Source: Cannabis sativa (taxonomy: Eukaryota > Streptophyta > Magnoliopsida > Rosales > Cannabaceae). From it: a stretch of DNA of 64,000 nucleotides. The position numbers and the translations under genes are program-made. Below are positions 49,901-60,430 of this stretch, one piece after another; within the stretch, counting starts at the first letter, position 1; every line of letters starts with the position of its first letter. The stretch covers positions 47,079,429 through 47,143,428 of the forward strand of contig NC_083610.1 in the NCBI RefSeq assembly GCF_029168945.1, in the 5' to 3' direction. A model generated the notes under the pieces. It saw nothing but the letters and a program-made list of their open reading frames with translations, was not told the DNA's origin and did no database searches.

Positions 49901-50431
49901 GTCTTAAGTGATATAAATTCAAAGTCGCGCGCACTATATGACAAAGATCTTTGTATGAAATAAAGACATGTAAGTAAATTATTGTTTGAAAAATACGTAT
50001 GGTTGTCTATGCAATATAAATACGTAAATTATACGTTGTGATAGACTCTTGAAGAGTTTTTGATTAATTGAAGAACAAACTTTTATTTCTTTTGTATTTA
50101 GAGAAATATTAATGTATAAAGTTTGTTCATTAGTATTGAAGTCCTGAAGTACTTCATATGTATCAAGAATTATAGATATATGATCATTTGATATGGAAAT
50201 TAAGATCATACAACAAGATGGAACAAATATATGGTCTTGGAGTACCATCATTGTCACAAATGAGAATTTGTAGTACCATTAATGTGTTATGTTCATATCT
50301 ACTTGAAATTTTAAATTTTAGTATGAACAAAGTTGTGTACACACATGAATGATACAATTAGTTGGATAAAAACTAATGTTCCACGAACCCCTCATCTATA
50401 ATTTAGAAATCCATACATACTCTGGAAGAGT
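46930..50431 (+). repeat. Dense series of short hairpins, many with CCTGAAG-type loops
   Basis: Examples (arm, loop, arm): AAACATTT-cctgaagt-AAATGTTT 46943; TCATTC-cctgcaga-GAATGA 47175; AACAATAG-tttcaaa-CTATTGTT 47843; ACTTTTAT-ctagtt-ATAAAAGT 48077; GAAGAA-ccagaaga-TTCTTC 48586; TCTTATC-gatgt-GATAAGA 48722; ATTGAAC-ctgaa-GTTCAAT 48856; GAATC-cctgaagt-GATTC 49331; ACATATTT-gaa-AAATATGT 49373; TGTCGA-gaatca-TCGACA 49529; TATAATC-atgattt-GATTATA 49746; TGAAGT-cctgaagt-ACTTCA 50137; ATTAGTT-ggataaa-AACTAAT 50357. I counted more than 35 across 3.5 kb. They replace what should be gag-pol. Confidence 0.8.
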
Positions 50432-50773
50432 TATAGAAAATATATGATCAAAGATTGTATATGGTGATATTTTAAAAGTGATAACAATAATCTTATGAGA
50501 TCTATTATCACCAAAAGAATTATGGATCATATGTGCATGAGGGGGAGACATATTCATGTTGCACTCTTTTTCCCTTAGCTTAGGTTTTGTCCCAATGGGT
50601 TTTCCTGGCAAGGTTTTTAACGAGGCAACTTGTAAATAATTATGAATATGAAATATATATTGTACTCTTTTCCCTAGCTCAGATTTTATCCCACTGGGTT
50701 TTTCTGGCAAGGTTTTTAACGAGGCAACTATAAATCATGTTAACATATTTGCATTTTATGAAGCAAGTAGAGA

Positions 50774-51145
50774 ATGTGTGTGAGTGAGATCATTGACATA
50801 GCATATTCGGGAAACATATGGATTGCACTCTATAAAGAAGTATCAACACAAACAGTTCTCTATGAAGATAATACTGCTTGCATCGCTCAACTAAAAGGAG
50901 GGTACATTGAAGGAGATAGAGTTAGAACACATTTCACGAAATTCTTCTTTATACGCTTCAAGAAAATACATATTGGTGTTCAACATATTCAATCAAGTGT
51001 CAATCTTGCAAACTTATTCACAAAGTTATTACCAACATCAACATTTGAGAAGACGACAGACAAGATCGAAATTCGTCGATTAGAAGATCTCCACAAATGC
51101 CTAAATGAGGGGGAGTTAGCTTACACTATACTCTTTTTCCTTTGA
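50774..51145 (+). pseudogene. Copia RNase H relic
   Basis: Open for 123 codons. YEDNTACIAQLKGGYIEGD and SSVNLANLFTKLLPTSTFEK match the end of copia RNase H. The upstream RT is unrecognisable and the catalytic start of RNase H is missing. Just upstream (50570-50740) two copies of a segment reading TCCCACTGGGTTTTTCTGGCAAGG-like sequence (each under 20 bases conserved) occur in tandem. Confidence 0.82.
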
Positions 51146-51192
51146 TCAAGTTTTCAGCAAGATTTTTAATAAGGCAGTTATTATGGACATCC

Positions 51193-51201
51193 AAGGGGGA
51201 G
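51193..51201 (+). other. Polypurine tract of copia element
   Basis: AAGGGGGAG directly before the 3' LTR start. Confidence 0.88.
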
Positions 51202-51454
51202 TGTTATAAATATTAATAATTATGTGGATGTCCAAATCTTTTATTTATTACCATTAATTGTAATCAACATTCCTCTTCTTCTTAGTTTCCCTTTTTCTTA
51301 GTTTCTTAATATCTCACTCTTGTATTTGTATAAATAGGGGTTCACCCCATTAGAATAAACAACTCAGAAATTCTCATTCACTTTCTCTTTCTCTCTTCAT
51401 CTTCTTCTTCTTTCTTCTCATGTACTTTATATTATATTATATTATTTTATAACA
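51202..51454 (+). repeat. 3' LTR of the hairpin-rich copia element
   Basis: 253 bp with no difference from 46014-46266 by direct reading; followed by the ACTAC target copy. Confidence 0.95.
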
Positions 51455-51459
51455 ACTAC

Positions 51460-51921
51460 ATATTTATTTGACAAATATAATACAATGTGATTTTGAAAAA
51501 AAAATCACACCCAATATGCCAACTACATATTTAGTTTTGTTATTTTTACAAAATATGTCAATTAAAGATTTTATAATAATTTTATTAGAATGACATAATT
51601 ATAATAAAATAATAATATTATGCCCTTGTACAGAAATTATTCTCAAAGATGACACTTGCCACTAAATTATAAAACTAGTGCAAAATTTGTCATTAAATTA
51701 TAAAAATAGTGTAAAAGAGTCTCTTTAACACTCATCTACCTATAATTTATATTGATTCATTTTTTTAGAAAAAAAAAAAAACCTTAAAATTAATATTAAA
51801 GGACAAAATAACAACATTGCATTTATTATTAAAATTACTTTCAGGGTCAGCCCTGACAATTTAGGACCTTCCAAAATATATATAAAGAAAATATTGAAAA
51901 GAGTATTATGGATTCGAATTA
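51460..51921. other. AT-rich spacer with possible hAT end
   Basis: Non-coding. CAGGGTCAGCCCTG at 51842 resembles the CAGGGCCGGCCCTA sequence near 63414, a motif common at hAT-type repeat ends, but no complete element can be bounded. Confidence 0.45.
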
Positions 51922-52816
51922 AGGCTCAAAAGAAGAATGTGCATATATTTGCACATAGAAAATATTTAAATTATATTTCTTTAACAATCTTGAGCCATTA
52001 TTAGATTTTTATTGCATAGTTTCTTATCGATGTGATAAGATTATATAATCATGCATTTACAAAATGTGTAAATTTATGTATTTCTAATTATACACGTATG
52101 ACTCATTCTTAGAAATGAATTAAGTTCATAAGGATTGAACTTGAAACTGAAGTTTATTGAACCTGAAGTTCAATGTCATATAGTATATATGAGTTTAAAC
52201 AAATATTGATTCATTGTGATATACTGAAATCCCTACAGGTATATTAATATTATTAGATATCACAATTTTTAAAAATTCTCTCGATCAGGGGGAGAGAAGC
52301 AGTTGGGATCGATGATAATTTTTGAAAAATGATCCTTGCACAAAGTATATAAGAACAATATAGTTCAAAATGATATATACCAACTGCAAATCAATATTAT
52401 TCAAAGTTGAGTTAGAATGAGTTGAAAACGCCTGAAGCGTAAATGAACAATATAGAAATTGTTAGTAAATGTTCATTTGATTTGCCCTGAAGTTGTTAAA
52501 TCTAAAGGTACTCATGGAGATACCTTATTGTTATAAAGTATTGAAATGATAACCGTGATGAAAACGGTACTCGAAAAGACTCCCAAGAGAAGTTAGACAT
52601 AACACATTTGATCATAATTGAATCCCTGAAGTGATTCTATATAGGTACCTATAAATGATAAACATATTTGAAAATATGTAATTTAAAGAGATCTCTATAA
52701 GTTATGTCAATATGGGAGGAAATTATCATATAATGAAATTTTTGTCGACAATAGATGTTGAATGTTTGCATATGCAATAAACTAACATGAGATAGCAAGG
52801 ATCATGGTATTAGATT

Positions 52817-52821
52817 TGTCG
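52817..52821 (+). other. Deletion junction with GTCG microhomology
   Basis: Relative to the younger copy, 394 bp (49534-49927) are missing here. GTCG occurs at both deletion ends in the intact copy (49530-49533 and 49924-49927) and once at this junction. Confidence 0.85.
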
Positions 52822-54093
52822 CGCGCACTATATGACAAAGATCTTTGTATGAAATAAAGACATGTAAGTAAATTATTGTTTGAAAAATACATATGGTTGT
52901 CTATGCAGTATAAATACGTAAATTATACGTTGTGATAGACTCTTGAAGAGTTTTTGATTAATTGAAGAACAAACTTTTATTTCTTTTGTATTTCGAGAAA
53001 TATTAATGTATAAAGTTTGTTCATTAGTATTGAAGTCCTGAAGTACTTCATATGTATCAAGAATTATAGATATATGATCATTTGATATGAAAATTAAGAT
53101 CATACAACAAGATGGAACAAATATATGGTCTTGGAGTACCATCATTGTCACAAATGAAAATTCATATTATCATTAATGTGTTATGTTCATATCTACTTGA
53201 AATGTTAAATTTTCGTATGAACAAAGTTGTGTACACACATGAATGATACAATTAGTTGGATAAAGACTAATGTTCCACGAACCCCTCATCTATGATTTAG
53301 AAGTCCATACATACTCTGAAAGAGATATAGAAAATATATGATCAAAGATTGTATATGGTGATATTTTAAAAGTGATAACAATAATCTTATGAGATATATT
53401 ATCACCAAAAGAATTATGGATCATATGTGCATGAGTGGGAGACATATTCATGTTGCACTCTTTTTCCCTTAGTTCAGGTTTTGTCCCAATGGGTTTTCCT
53501 GGCAAGGTTTTTAACGAGGCAACTTACAAATAGTTATGAATATGAAATATATATTGTACTCTTTTTCCCTAGCTCAGATTTTGTCCCACTGGGTTTTTCT
53601 GGCAAGGTTTTTAACGAGGCAACTATAAATCATGTTAACATACTTGCATTTTATGAAGCAAGTAGAGAATGTGTGTGAGTGAGATCATTGGCATAGCATA
53701 TTCGGGAAACATATGGATTGCACTCAATAAAGAAGTATCAACCCAAGCAATTCTCTATGGATAATACTGCTTGCATCATTCAACTAAAAGGAGGTACATT
53801 GAAGGAGATAGAGTTAGAACACATTTCACGAAATTCTTCTTTATACGCTTCAAGAAAATACATATTGGTGTTCAACATATTTAATCAAGTGTCAATCTTG
53901 TAAACTTATTCACAAAGTTATTACCAACATCAACATTTGAGAAGACGGCAGACAAGATCGAAATTCGTCGATTAGAAGATCTCCACAAATGCCTAAATGA
54001 GGGGGAGTTAGTTTACACTATACTCTTTTTCCTTTGATCAAGATCTCAGTAAGATTTTTAATAAATCAGTTATTATGGACATCCAAGGGGAAG

Positions 54094-54340
54094 TGTTATA
54101 AATATTAATAATTATGTGGATGTCCAAATCTTTTATTTATTACCATTAATTGTAATCAATATTCCTCTTTTTCTTAGTTTCCCTTTTTCTTAGTTTCTTA
54201 ATATCTCACTCTTGTATTTGTATAAATAGGGGTTCACCCCATTGGAATAAATAACTCAGAAATTCTCATTCTCTTTCTCTCTTCATCTTCTTCTTCTTTC
54301 TTCTCATCTACTTTATATTATTTTATATTATTTTATAACA
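54094..54340 (+). repeat. 3' LTR of the truncated copia copy
   Basis: 247 bp, the same LTR family with a short deletion (in the CATTCACTTTCT segment) and several substitutions relative to 51202-51454. Confidence 0.93.
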
Positions 54341-55514
54341 ATCTTATCACTTTTAGGTTTTCCTTATATAAATAGATAGAATGTAAATATTTAATTTGTA
54401 ACTAATTGTAGGCCATAGTAGTGAGTGATTAATTTAACTAGTTTTAGTTTGGCATAAAATTTATTAAAATGTGTGGTGAAAGCCGCCGCGGCTACTCAAT
54501 AGTTTTGAGAAAAGAAGAAAGAAATGTTGACTAGTAGAGTAGTATATAGCATGGTCAACACAAAACATTATATATCTTTCTTATATATTATGAATTATCA
54601 ACTGGATAAAGTGGGGGCTGGCTTTATCAAAACCATTCAGCAGTTAATAATAAGATTGATTATAAAAATAAAATAAAAAGTCATCTCAATTTATCTACAC
54701 TTATAATTGTCCCAATGTTTATTATATAATAATAAAATCTATGGACTGAAACTTTTATGTAATCAAACAAATAGATAGATCACTAGTTATCATTTATAAG
54801 ATTCTATTGAATAAATTGTCTCTGAAAAAAAAATTTATTGAATAATGATCTATGCCTATTAATAATATCTATATAAAATTGAATTATAATATAATATTAA
54901 ATAAAAAGAGAAAAATATGTATATATATAAGAAATTTGTTAGAAAATCGTCTCACTTTTACTATTATTGTAAGAATGTTTTTTTTTTTTTTTAGTTTTGG
55001 TGCTTACAGAAATTATGTTTCAATTTTTTATATTATAGCTATAATAAGTATTTTATCAATTTTTACAAAATTTTTGATAATTTATAGTATCAAAAATTAT
55101 ATTTAAAATAGTAAAAAAAAATTAAGTTATAAAATTATAAATAAAATATAAAAAATAATATTTTTCTGAATTTTTTTTTAAAAATAAATAATGATAATAT
55201 TTAATTACACTAATAATAATAAAAAAATTATTAAAAAATATCAATGGTGTCTAATATGCTCTTCAGTATCATACCGAATACCAAATAGCGTAATTAAGTA
55301 TCTCATTTCATATAACTTAAAGAAATAACTTTAAAAATATCTCTAATGGATCGTACAACACCACCTAAAATTGGTGCCAAATACCAATCCTATAACAGTA
55401 AGCTTTAATGGAAGTCCAAATGTCCAATGGGAATTTCTGGCTGCCACGTGTTTCGTTTGGAAGTGCGTAAGGAATGTAGCAGTGGTACCCATAGTTTCCA
55501 ACTCCAACCAACCC
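54341..55514. other. AT-rich intergenic DNA upstream of the TANGO2-like gene
   Basis: No repeat boundaries or credible genes. A/T runs dominate to about 55350; base composition becomes more even over the last 150 bp, the presumed proximal promoter, which contains CCACGTG near 55444 (a G-box-type core). Confidence 0.6.
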
Positions 55515-55522
55515 TATATAAA
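55515..55522 (+). promoter_or_regulatory. TATA box of the TANGO2-like gene
   Basis: TATATAAA about 100 bp before the start codon, in a CCCTATATAAAAGCC context; the leader after it is C/A-rich. Confidence 0.65.
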
Positions 55523-55618
55523 AGCCAAACTACAAACAAAGCTCAATCACCGACTAGAAGAAACAGAGTAATCAATAAAAGTTTATTTAGTTATAATAAC
55601 AAAGGATAATATATTATC

Positions 55619-56960
55619 ATGTGTATAGCAGTGTTTGTATGGCAAGCTCATCCTCTCTACCCTCTTATCATTTTCCAAAACAGAGATGAGTATCACAACA
55701 GGTAAATTCGTAATCAATCATGAAAAGGGTGTGTGATTTTGTTCTTCTTCTTTCTTTTATGATAATTGTTTTGTTGAAAAAAATAAAAAGGGAAACGAAG
55801 CCGTTGGGTTGGTGGGAAGATTGTGAAAATGGAGGGATTTTAGGAGGAAGAGATGAGGTTGCTGGAGGGACATGGATGGCTTGTTCTAAACAAGGAAGAG
55901 TGGCTTTACTTACCAATGTTTTAGAGCTTCATTCACTCCCTGAGGCTAGGACTCGTGGAGACCTTCCTCTGCTGTTCTTACAGGTCTGTGTGTGTTTGAA
56001 AACTGAACACCCTTTTTCTTCTTCCTTTTCAATTAGAGCATCGCTATTGCATACCAGTGACTAACACCTTTTATAAGTGGCAATTCACGATTGATATACT
56101 TAATTACAATGTCTTTTAGCAATTCTCTTTCAATTAGATGATACATTTTGGGTTGTGTTTAATGATGGCAGAGCAATAAAAGTCCCAAGGAATTTGCAGA
56201 GGAACTGGTAAAAGAGGCTCACCAGTATAATGGGTTCAACTTGATTCTGGCTGATATATCATCATCTTCTTCTAATTCCATGGTGTACATATCGAACCGC
56301 CCCAAGGGAGAGCCAATTCTGGTGCAGGAGGTTCCCCCTGGCATTCATGTCATTTCCAATGCTAAGCTTAACTCTCCTTGGCACAAGGTTTTTTTTGTTG
56401 TTTCTAAATTTAATGCATATACAGTAGAATGGGGTTCATTAGCTAATCTTTCTTCAGTAACAACAATGCTTTATACATTCAATTTATAGGCTCAGCGGTT
56501 GGAATTGAGGTTCAAGGAAGAGCTTACTAAATACCATGAAAGTGAGATACCAGTGAAAGAGATGGTTGAGAAACTAATGAGAGACAAAGTTAAAGCTGAT
56601 AAAAGTGAGTTGCCTGGTATATGTGCTCTTGACTGGGAGTTCAATCTAAGCTCTATATTTGTTGAAGTTGACACCCCACTGGTGAGCATTGACTCATTCA
56701 TTCATTACAAGTTTAAAAAAGTTGTATTTATATATGCATTAAAGTTGGTGTCCATGACCTGGGATTTTTGTCTTTATCTGCAGGGTCGTTATGGAACTAG
56801 GAGCACTGCTGCTTTAACTGCAAAAACAAATGGTGAAGTTACCTTTTACGAGACTTATCTGGACAAAGACATGTGGAAGGAACAAACTGTCAGTTACCAG
56901 ATTCAGAAGCTTCAAGAAAATGGAACCAATCCAGATTCAGAAGCTCTGCCTCATATATAA
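55619..56960 (+). CDS. TANGO2-like protein (NRDE family), 5 exons
   Basis: Exons: 55619-55701, 55791-55983, 56172-56387, 56490-56681 and 56784-56960; all introns GT..AG and the frame is kept, giving 286 residues. The protein starts MCIAVFVWQAHPLYPLIIFQNRDEY; NRDE near residue 23 is the family signature. Then come LGWWEDCENGGILGGRD, GGTWMACSKQGRVALLTNV, RTRGDLPLLFLQ, the SNKSP..FAEEL segment, VYISNRPKGEP, SNAKLNSPWHK, and a C-terminal GRYGTRSTAALT block. Length and order match plant and animal TANGO2 homologues, cytosolic/organellar proteins linked to Golgi organisation and heme trafficking; the plant role is poorly known. No lesion is seen. It converges with the next gene, 400 bp away. Confidence 0.95.
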
Positions 56961-57129
56961 TTTTTCTCTGTGGACTGTGTGAATATGTATATCTATAATT
57001 CTACTACCGTATGACTCAAGTCATGCGTATTTATGTTTTAAAAGAAAGCCTTGTAAGGCACATTTATCTATATTAATATGAAGAAGAAGAAAAAAATACA
57101 GCCCAGAGTTTCAGATTCAGAATGAACAA

Positions 57130-57217
57130 GTGTTTAAAGTACAATAAACTAGAGAATATGATTCTATCTTCTTGTGTTTAAAGTACAATCAACTAGAAAA
57201 TATGATTCTATCTTCTT
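57130..57217. repeat. 44-bp tandem duplication between convergent genes
   Basis: GTGTTTAAAGTACAAT.AACT occurs at 57130 and 57174, with each unit continuing AGA.AATATGATTCTATCTT. Three or fewer differences. It sits in the shared 3' flanking region. Confidence 0.88.
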
Positions 57218-57359
57218 GATAATCAATCAAAACATCCGAGCGGTCTGAAAAACTATAAATGTCTGTAACACTAAATTATTTGTTTTTATTCTAGTCGCAA
57301 CAATGGTATGTTAAATTAACATCACTTTTCAAGCCTAGACTTAACTTATACCTCAACAC

Positions 57360-58412
57360 TCAACAGTCTTGAGGACTATACATCATCTGAAGCAGAAAGT
57401 CCTTGCGTTCATCAACTGGGCATCCAAAGAAGGCTCTCACCCTTGCAGCATTTGCAATTAGGAAGGTGTAGGCCCTAAACCGTAACTGTAAATCAACACC
57501 GATGCTTACTAGTTCTTTGAAAACTTCTTCCTCTGAATAAACACGAGCTCGACTCCTCTCTGCAATGGCATTTCCCTCCCTGATTGCCGCCGCAACATCT
57601 TTAATTGCTTCCCTAACACTAGCAAACTCTCTCTCAAAGTCCAAATTCCTTGAGGCCTTTCTCTTCTTGCCTTTCAATGATGTTGCAGACAGAGAAGGTG
57701 CTTGAGAATCGATTTGCGAATTGGCTTCTGCTGAAATTGGCAGCACATAATTTCCACCATTTCCACCATTTAAGTCCTCTAAAGTAAATGCTACCTCATT
57801 TTGAGAGGCCCCAAGATCACCGTTCAAATCGCTACCAATGTTCAAATTAACTAGATGGTTTCCGTCCTCTTTGGCCATTGCAAAGCTGTCACCCGCTTCA
57901 TTTGCAAATAGCATCAGTAATTTATCATAGTTGCCAACTGGTGTTGACATCCATTTTCTCGCATCAGGTCTTGCCTATTAAAAAATGAGTGCAACAGGTT
58001 TTATACATTACTAGCTATATGCACTAATAAACTTTAGTCCAACAATCTGGAATACCGAAAGATAATTTACCTTGATCAGGTCTTTCCACACTTCAGGCTC
58101 TGCAGTCCAGAGCTTTGTCTCCGGACTCCATGTAAAATCATTAATACCACTAAAAAGATTATGACACTCTTTAAAATGATGCTTAAGAGTTTTCATACGA
58201 TTTTTCAAGTGATCTTTCTGAAATGGCTCTCCAAGTTTATCACGCATTTCTTTCAAAATGTTATTATAAGCTGCAGTGGTGAAAACCTTATCAACCCTGT
58301 TCCCCATGGTTTGCTGATGCACAAGAGCCTCAACAAAAACATCATCCCAACGTTCGGTCCATTTCACATTAAATCTCTTATCCTCACCATTCTTCTTTAC
58401 TCTGTGTCCCAT
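57360..58412 (-). CDS. L10-interacting MYB domain protein-like (Myb/SANT-like), 2 coding exons
   Basis: Coding exons 58412-58071 and 57974-57360 join in frame (..WKDLIK|ARPDARKW) for 318 residues. Residues 15-110 form a Myb/SANT-like DNA-binding domain (PF12776 type): WTERWDDVFVEALVHQQ, FTTAAYNNILKEM, HLKNRMKTLKHHFKECHNL, WSPETKLWTAEPEVW. A linker has a basic KGKKRKASR, a likely nuclear signal, and an Ala-rich helix (AAAIREGNAIAERS). The C-terminus is FFGCPVDERKDFLLQMM-like. The start is fixed by an in-frame TAA directly before the ATG. Relatives include LIMYB, a nuclear repressor acting in NIK1 antiviral signalling; this protein may be a relative rather than the orthologue. Confidence 0.9.
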
Positions 58413-58500
58413 TTATACACCTGCAAATGCACATAATGGTTGTAAAAAAATCAAATTATCAACTCAGTAATTTAATAACAAAAAGGTCCAAGAGAAGTAC

Positions 58501-58654
58501 CTTTTACTTTTTTCCGAGAAGCCCAAGAGAAGTGCCTTGATATCAAAGAAACTCTGATCTTGAAATCTTGAATAGCTAATTACAGTAGCAAAAGTATGCT
58601 CCTCTTTGCTCCAAATCTTCTAATTCTCGGCATTTATTCACTAAATGTAAGTGC
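58501..58654 (-). other. Probable non-coding 5' exon of the LIMYB-like gene
   Basis: Bounded by AG (58655-58656) and GT (58499-58500) on the minus strand. It holds no continuous coding frame, so it is 5' UTR if used. Confidence 0.55.
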
Positions 58655-58850
58655 CTGTAAGGAAGAGTTCATACTATTAAGGATAAATTAACAGACAAGC
58701 ACCAAATTCTGCTAACCTTTAATTGAATAATGTTTGATTAAACACACCACAGGTAGTGACGAAGAACAAGAAAGGTTCTAAGACTATAGAGCATCAGCGA
58801 ATAGACCATTTCCCCCATGAACTTACTTCAAGTTCAGAGATCAACTGTAA

Positions 58851-59130
58851 GTCATCGCTTGCACTGGTTTTGCACCCAGGAAATAAAATTTGCAGAGAAA
58901 TGTACATCTAAACAAAGTGGTGAAAGTATGTAATTGAAAACAAAAAGAAACTAACAGTATTGTAGAAAAGAAAAGAAAGAATAATAAATTAAAAAAAAAA
59001 AAAAAGTACGATGAAAATGTAATCAGTAGCAGTTGTTACAAGCTCAAAATTTTCCCAATAAATTGAAAACAACATACAGTAAATCGATTCATTTTGAATA
59101 ATAGAAGTATTAAGCACTACATAAAGAAAA
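58851..59130 (-). repeat. Duplicated intron segment, copy 1
   Basis: Matches 60115-60390 through landmarks TTTTGCACCCAGGAAA / TTTTGCATCCAGAAAA, AACAGTATTGTAGAAAAG / ACAGTATTGTAGAAAAGG, ACAAGCTCAAAATTTTCC, and AGTATTAAGCACTACAT in the same order. Diverged with small indels. Confidence 0.8.
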
Positions 59131-59280
59131 AAAATGTCCTGAAATTTCACTGATTCAATGTGATAAGCTTCCCCTTACATATGTGTGCGCGCGAAGACCC
59201 AAAGGGAGGGTCAGGTCAGCAAGTGACTCAGCAAGTCAGAGGGAAAATTAGTTATGAGAGAAATACTTGTGTGTGAGTGG

Positions 59281-59335
59281 GGTGCAGTGTTGTTAGCTGT
59301 GCTTTGGGGTGCAGTGTTGTTAGCTGTGCTTCGGG
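59281..59335 (+). repeat. 26-bp tandem duplication in left LTR
   Basis: GGGGTGCAGTGTTGTTAGCT occurs twice in a row (about 59279 and 59305), followed each time by GTGCTT; the right LTR has a single copy. Confidence 0.85.
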
Positions 59336-59379
59336 TAATTTGGTCCATGTGAAACTCTGACCTTATCGGCAACGGTTTG

Positions 59380-59766
59380 TGGCACGACGTCGCAATATGA
59401 AGTTGGGCCTAGCTTTTTTGGACCTTTCCCCGTCTTAGCTCGAATAGTAGCAATTGCTTATCATTTACAACTACCACAGGACTCCAAAATACATCTGGTG
59501 TTTCATGTTTCGCTACTTCACGTTGCTTTGGGCCCTCATCAACAAGCCACCTTTACGCCACTTGGGCTAACTACAAAGTTTGAGTGGACTTTTGAGCCGA
59601 AAAGTGTGCTTGATGTTCGTCCGGGACCCCGCCGGTGCAACCTCAAGCTCTCATACAGTGGACAAAATACCTGCGTTTGAGGCTACTTCGGAGGATTTTT
59701 AGGCTACTAAAGAGCAGTTTCCACACTTTCACCTTGAGGACAAGGTGCATTTTGGGTCGAGGGTAT
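59380..59766 (+). pseudogene. Integrase C-terminus and chromodomain remnant
   Basis: KLGLAFFGPFPVLARIVAIA and HLVFHVSLLHVALG match the integrase C-terminal GPF/FHVS region of chromoviruses. Further on, EATSEDF.ATKEQFPHFHLEDK (broken by a stop) matches the chromodomain end (EATWED..FPHFxLEDK). Everything upstream is deleted. Confidence 0.88.
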
Positions 59767-60114
59767 TGATAAGCCTCCCATTACGTACGTATGTATGAGC
59801 AGAGACCCAAAGGGAAAGCCAGGTCAGCAAGTGACTCAGCAAGTTAGAGGGAAAACTAGTTACGAGGGATAGTAACTAATACTTGTGTGTGTGTGGGGTG
59901 TCGTGCTGTTAGTTGTGCTTTGGGTAGGAATAAAAGGCTGAGGGAATACGGTGTGAATGATTTGAGTAGAGTGTAACCTCTGTGGGAGAGAACCAAGCTT
60001 TCGAATTCTTGGGTGTCAGAGACAGCTATCTCATTGATTGTCTTCTCCATTATTCCTATATCTTGCTTTTGTGGAACTAATGTGACAGGTCAAACCTATC
60101 ACAATGTTGATGTG

Positions 60115-60390
60115 GTAAGCCATTATTTGCACTAGTTTTGCATCCAGAAAACTGTATAGCTAATCTAAGTGCTAAGAGCATGTCGTAGAAAACAAAAGGA
60201 AAAATACAGTATTGTAGAAAAGGAGAAAAGGTACCAAGAAATTGTAATCAATCAGTAACAGTTAGCACAAGCTCAAAATTTTCCAAATGAACGTTAGTTC
60301 CTTGTAAATGGTTTAGTTATTAAAACAACATAAGCTAAATTCACTCAAGTTTTTAAAATAGTATCAGTATTAAGCACTACATATGAATAA
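60115..60390 (-). repeat. Duplicated intron segment, copy 2
   Basis: The partner of 58851-59130, on the other side of the gypsy insertion, in direct orientation. Confidence 0.8.
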
Positions 60391-60430
60391 TGGTTTGGTT
60401 TTTTCATATGCAATATTCTGAGGTACTTAC

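Larger units (their letters stand above)
46014..51454 (+). mobile_element. Copia-type LTR element with identical LTRs and non-coding, hairpin-rich interior
   Basis: LTRs of 253 bp (46014-46266 and 51202-51454) are identical by reading. The 5-bp duplication ACTAC lies at 46009-46013 and 51455-51459. A leader begins CGTTATCAGCACGAG, a copia-type primer region, and a polypurine tract AAGGGGGAG precedes the 3' LTR. Copia origin is shown by an RNase H relic at 50860-51100. The rest of the 4.9-kb interior holds no coding sequence longer than about 100 codons and has a dense series of inverted repeats. Identical LTRs mean very recent insertion, so mobilisation must have relied on proteins from elsewhere. 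Confidence 0.9.
51922..54340 (+). mobile_element. 5'-truncated, older copy of the hairpin-rich copia element
   Basis: Matches 48621-51454 with a few percent difference. It lacks everything 5' of that point and also the equivalent of 49534-49927. It ends in its own LTR (54094-54340). The RNase H relic (53740-54010) carries additional stops. The hairpin arms seen in the first copy are mostly kept. Because it lacks a 5' LTR and a target duplication, it is a fragment rather than a full insertion. Confidence 0.88.
59161..60101 (+). mobile_element. Internally deleted Ty3/gypsy chromovirus inside the LIMYB intron
   Basis: CAATG flanks both sides (59156-59160, 60102-60106). The left LTR (59161-59337) is broken mid-way; next comes the integrase C-terminus and chromodomain region (59340-59766), then a full right LTR (59767-60101, 335 bp) starting TGATAAGC and ending ACCTATCA. 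One large deletion joins the left LTR to the end of integrase. It lies antisense to the host gene, in an intron. Confidence 0.9.

Noticed and set aside
55720..56064. Alternative start of the TANGO2-like gene at 55720
   Set aside because: That stretch lies in intron 1; the N-terminal MCIAVF..NRDE exon at 55619-55701 matches the family and splices in frame.
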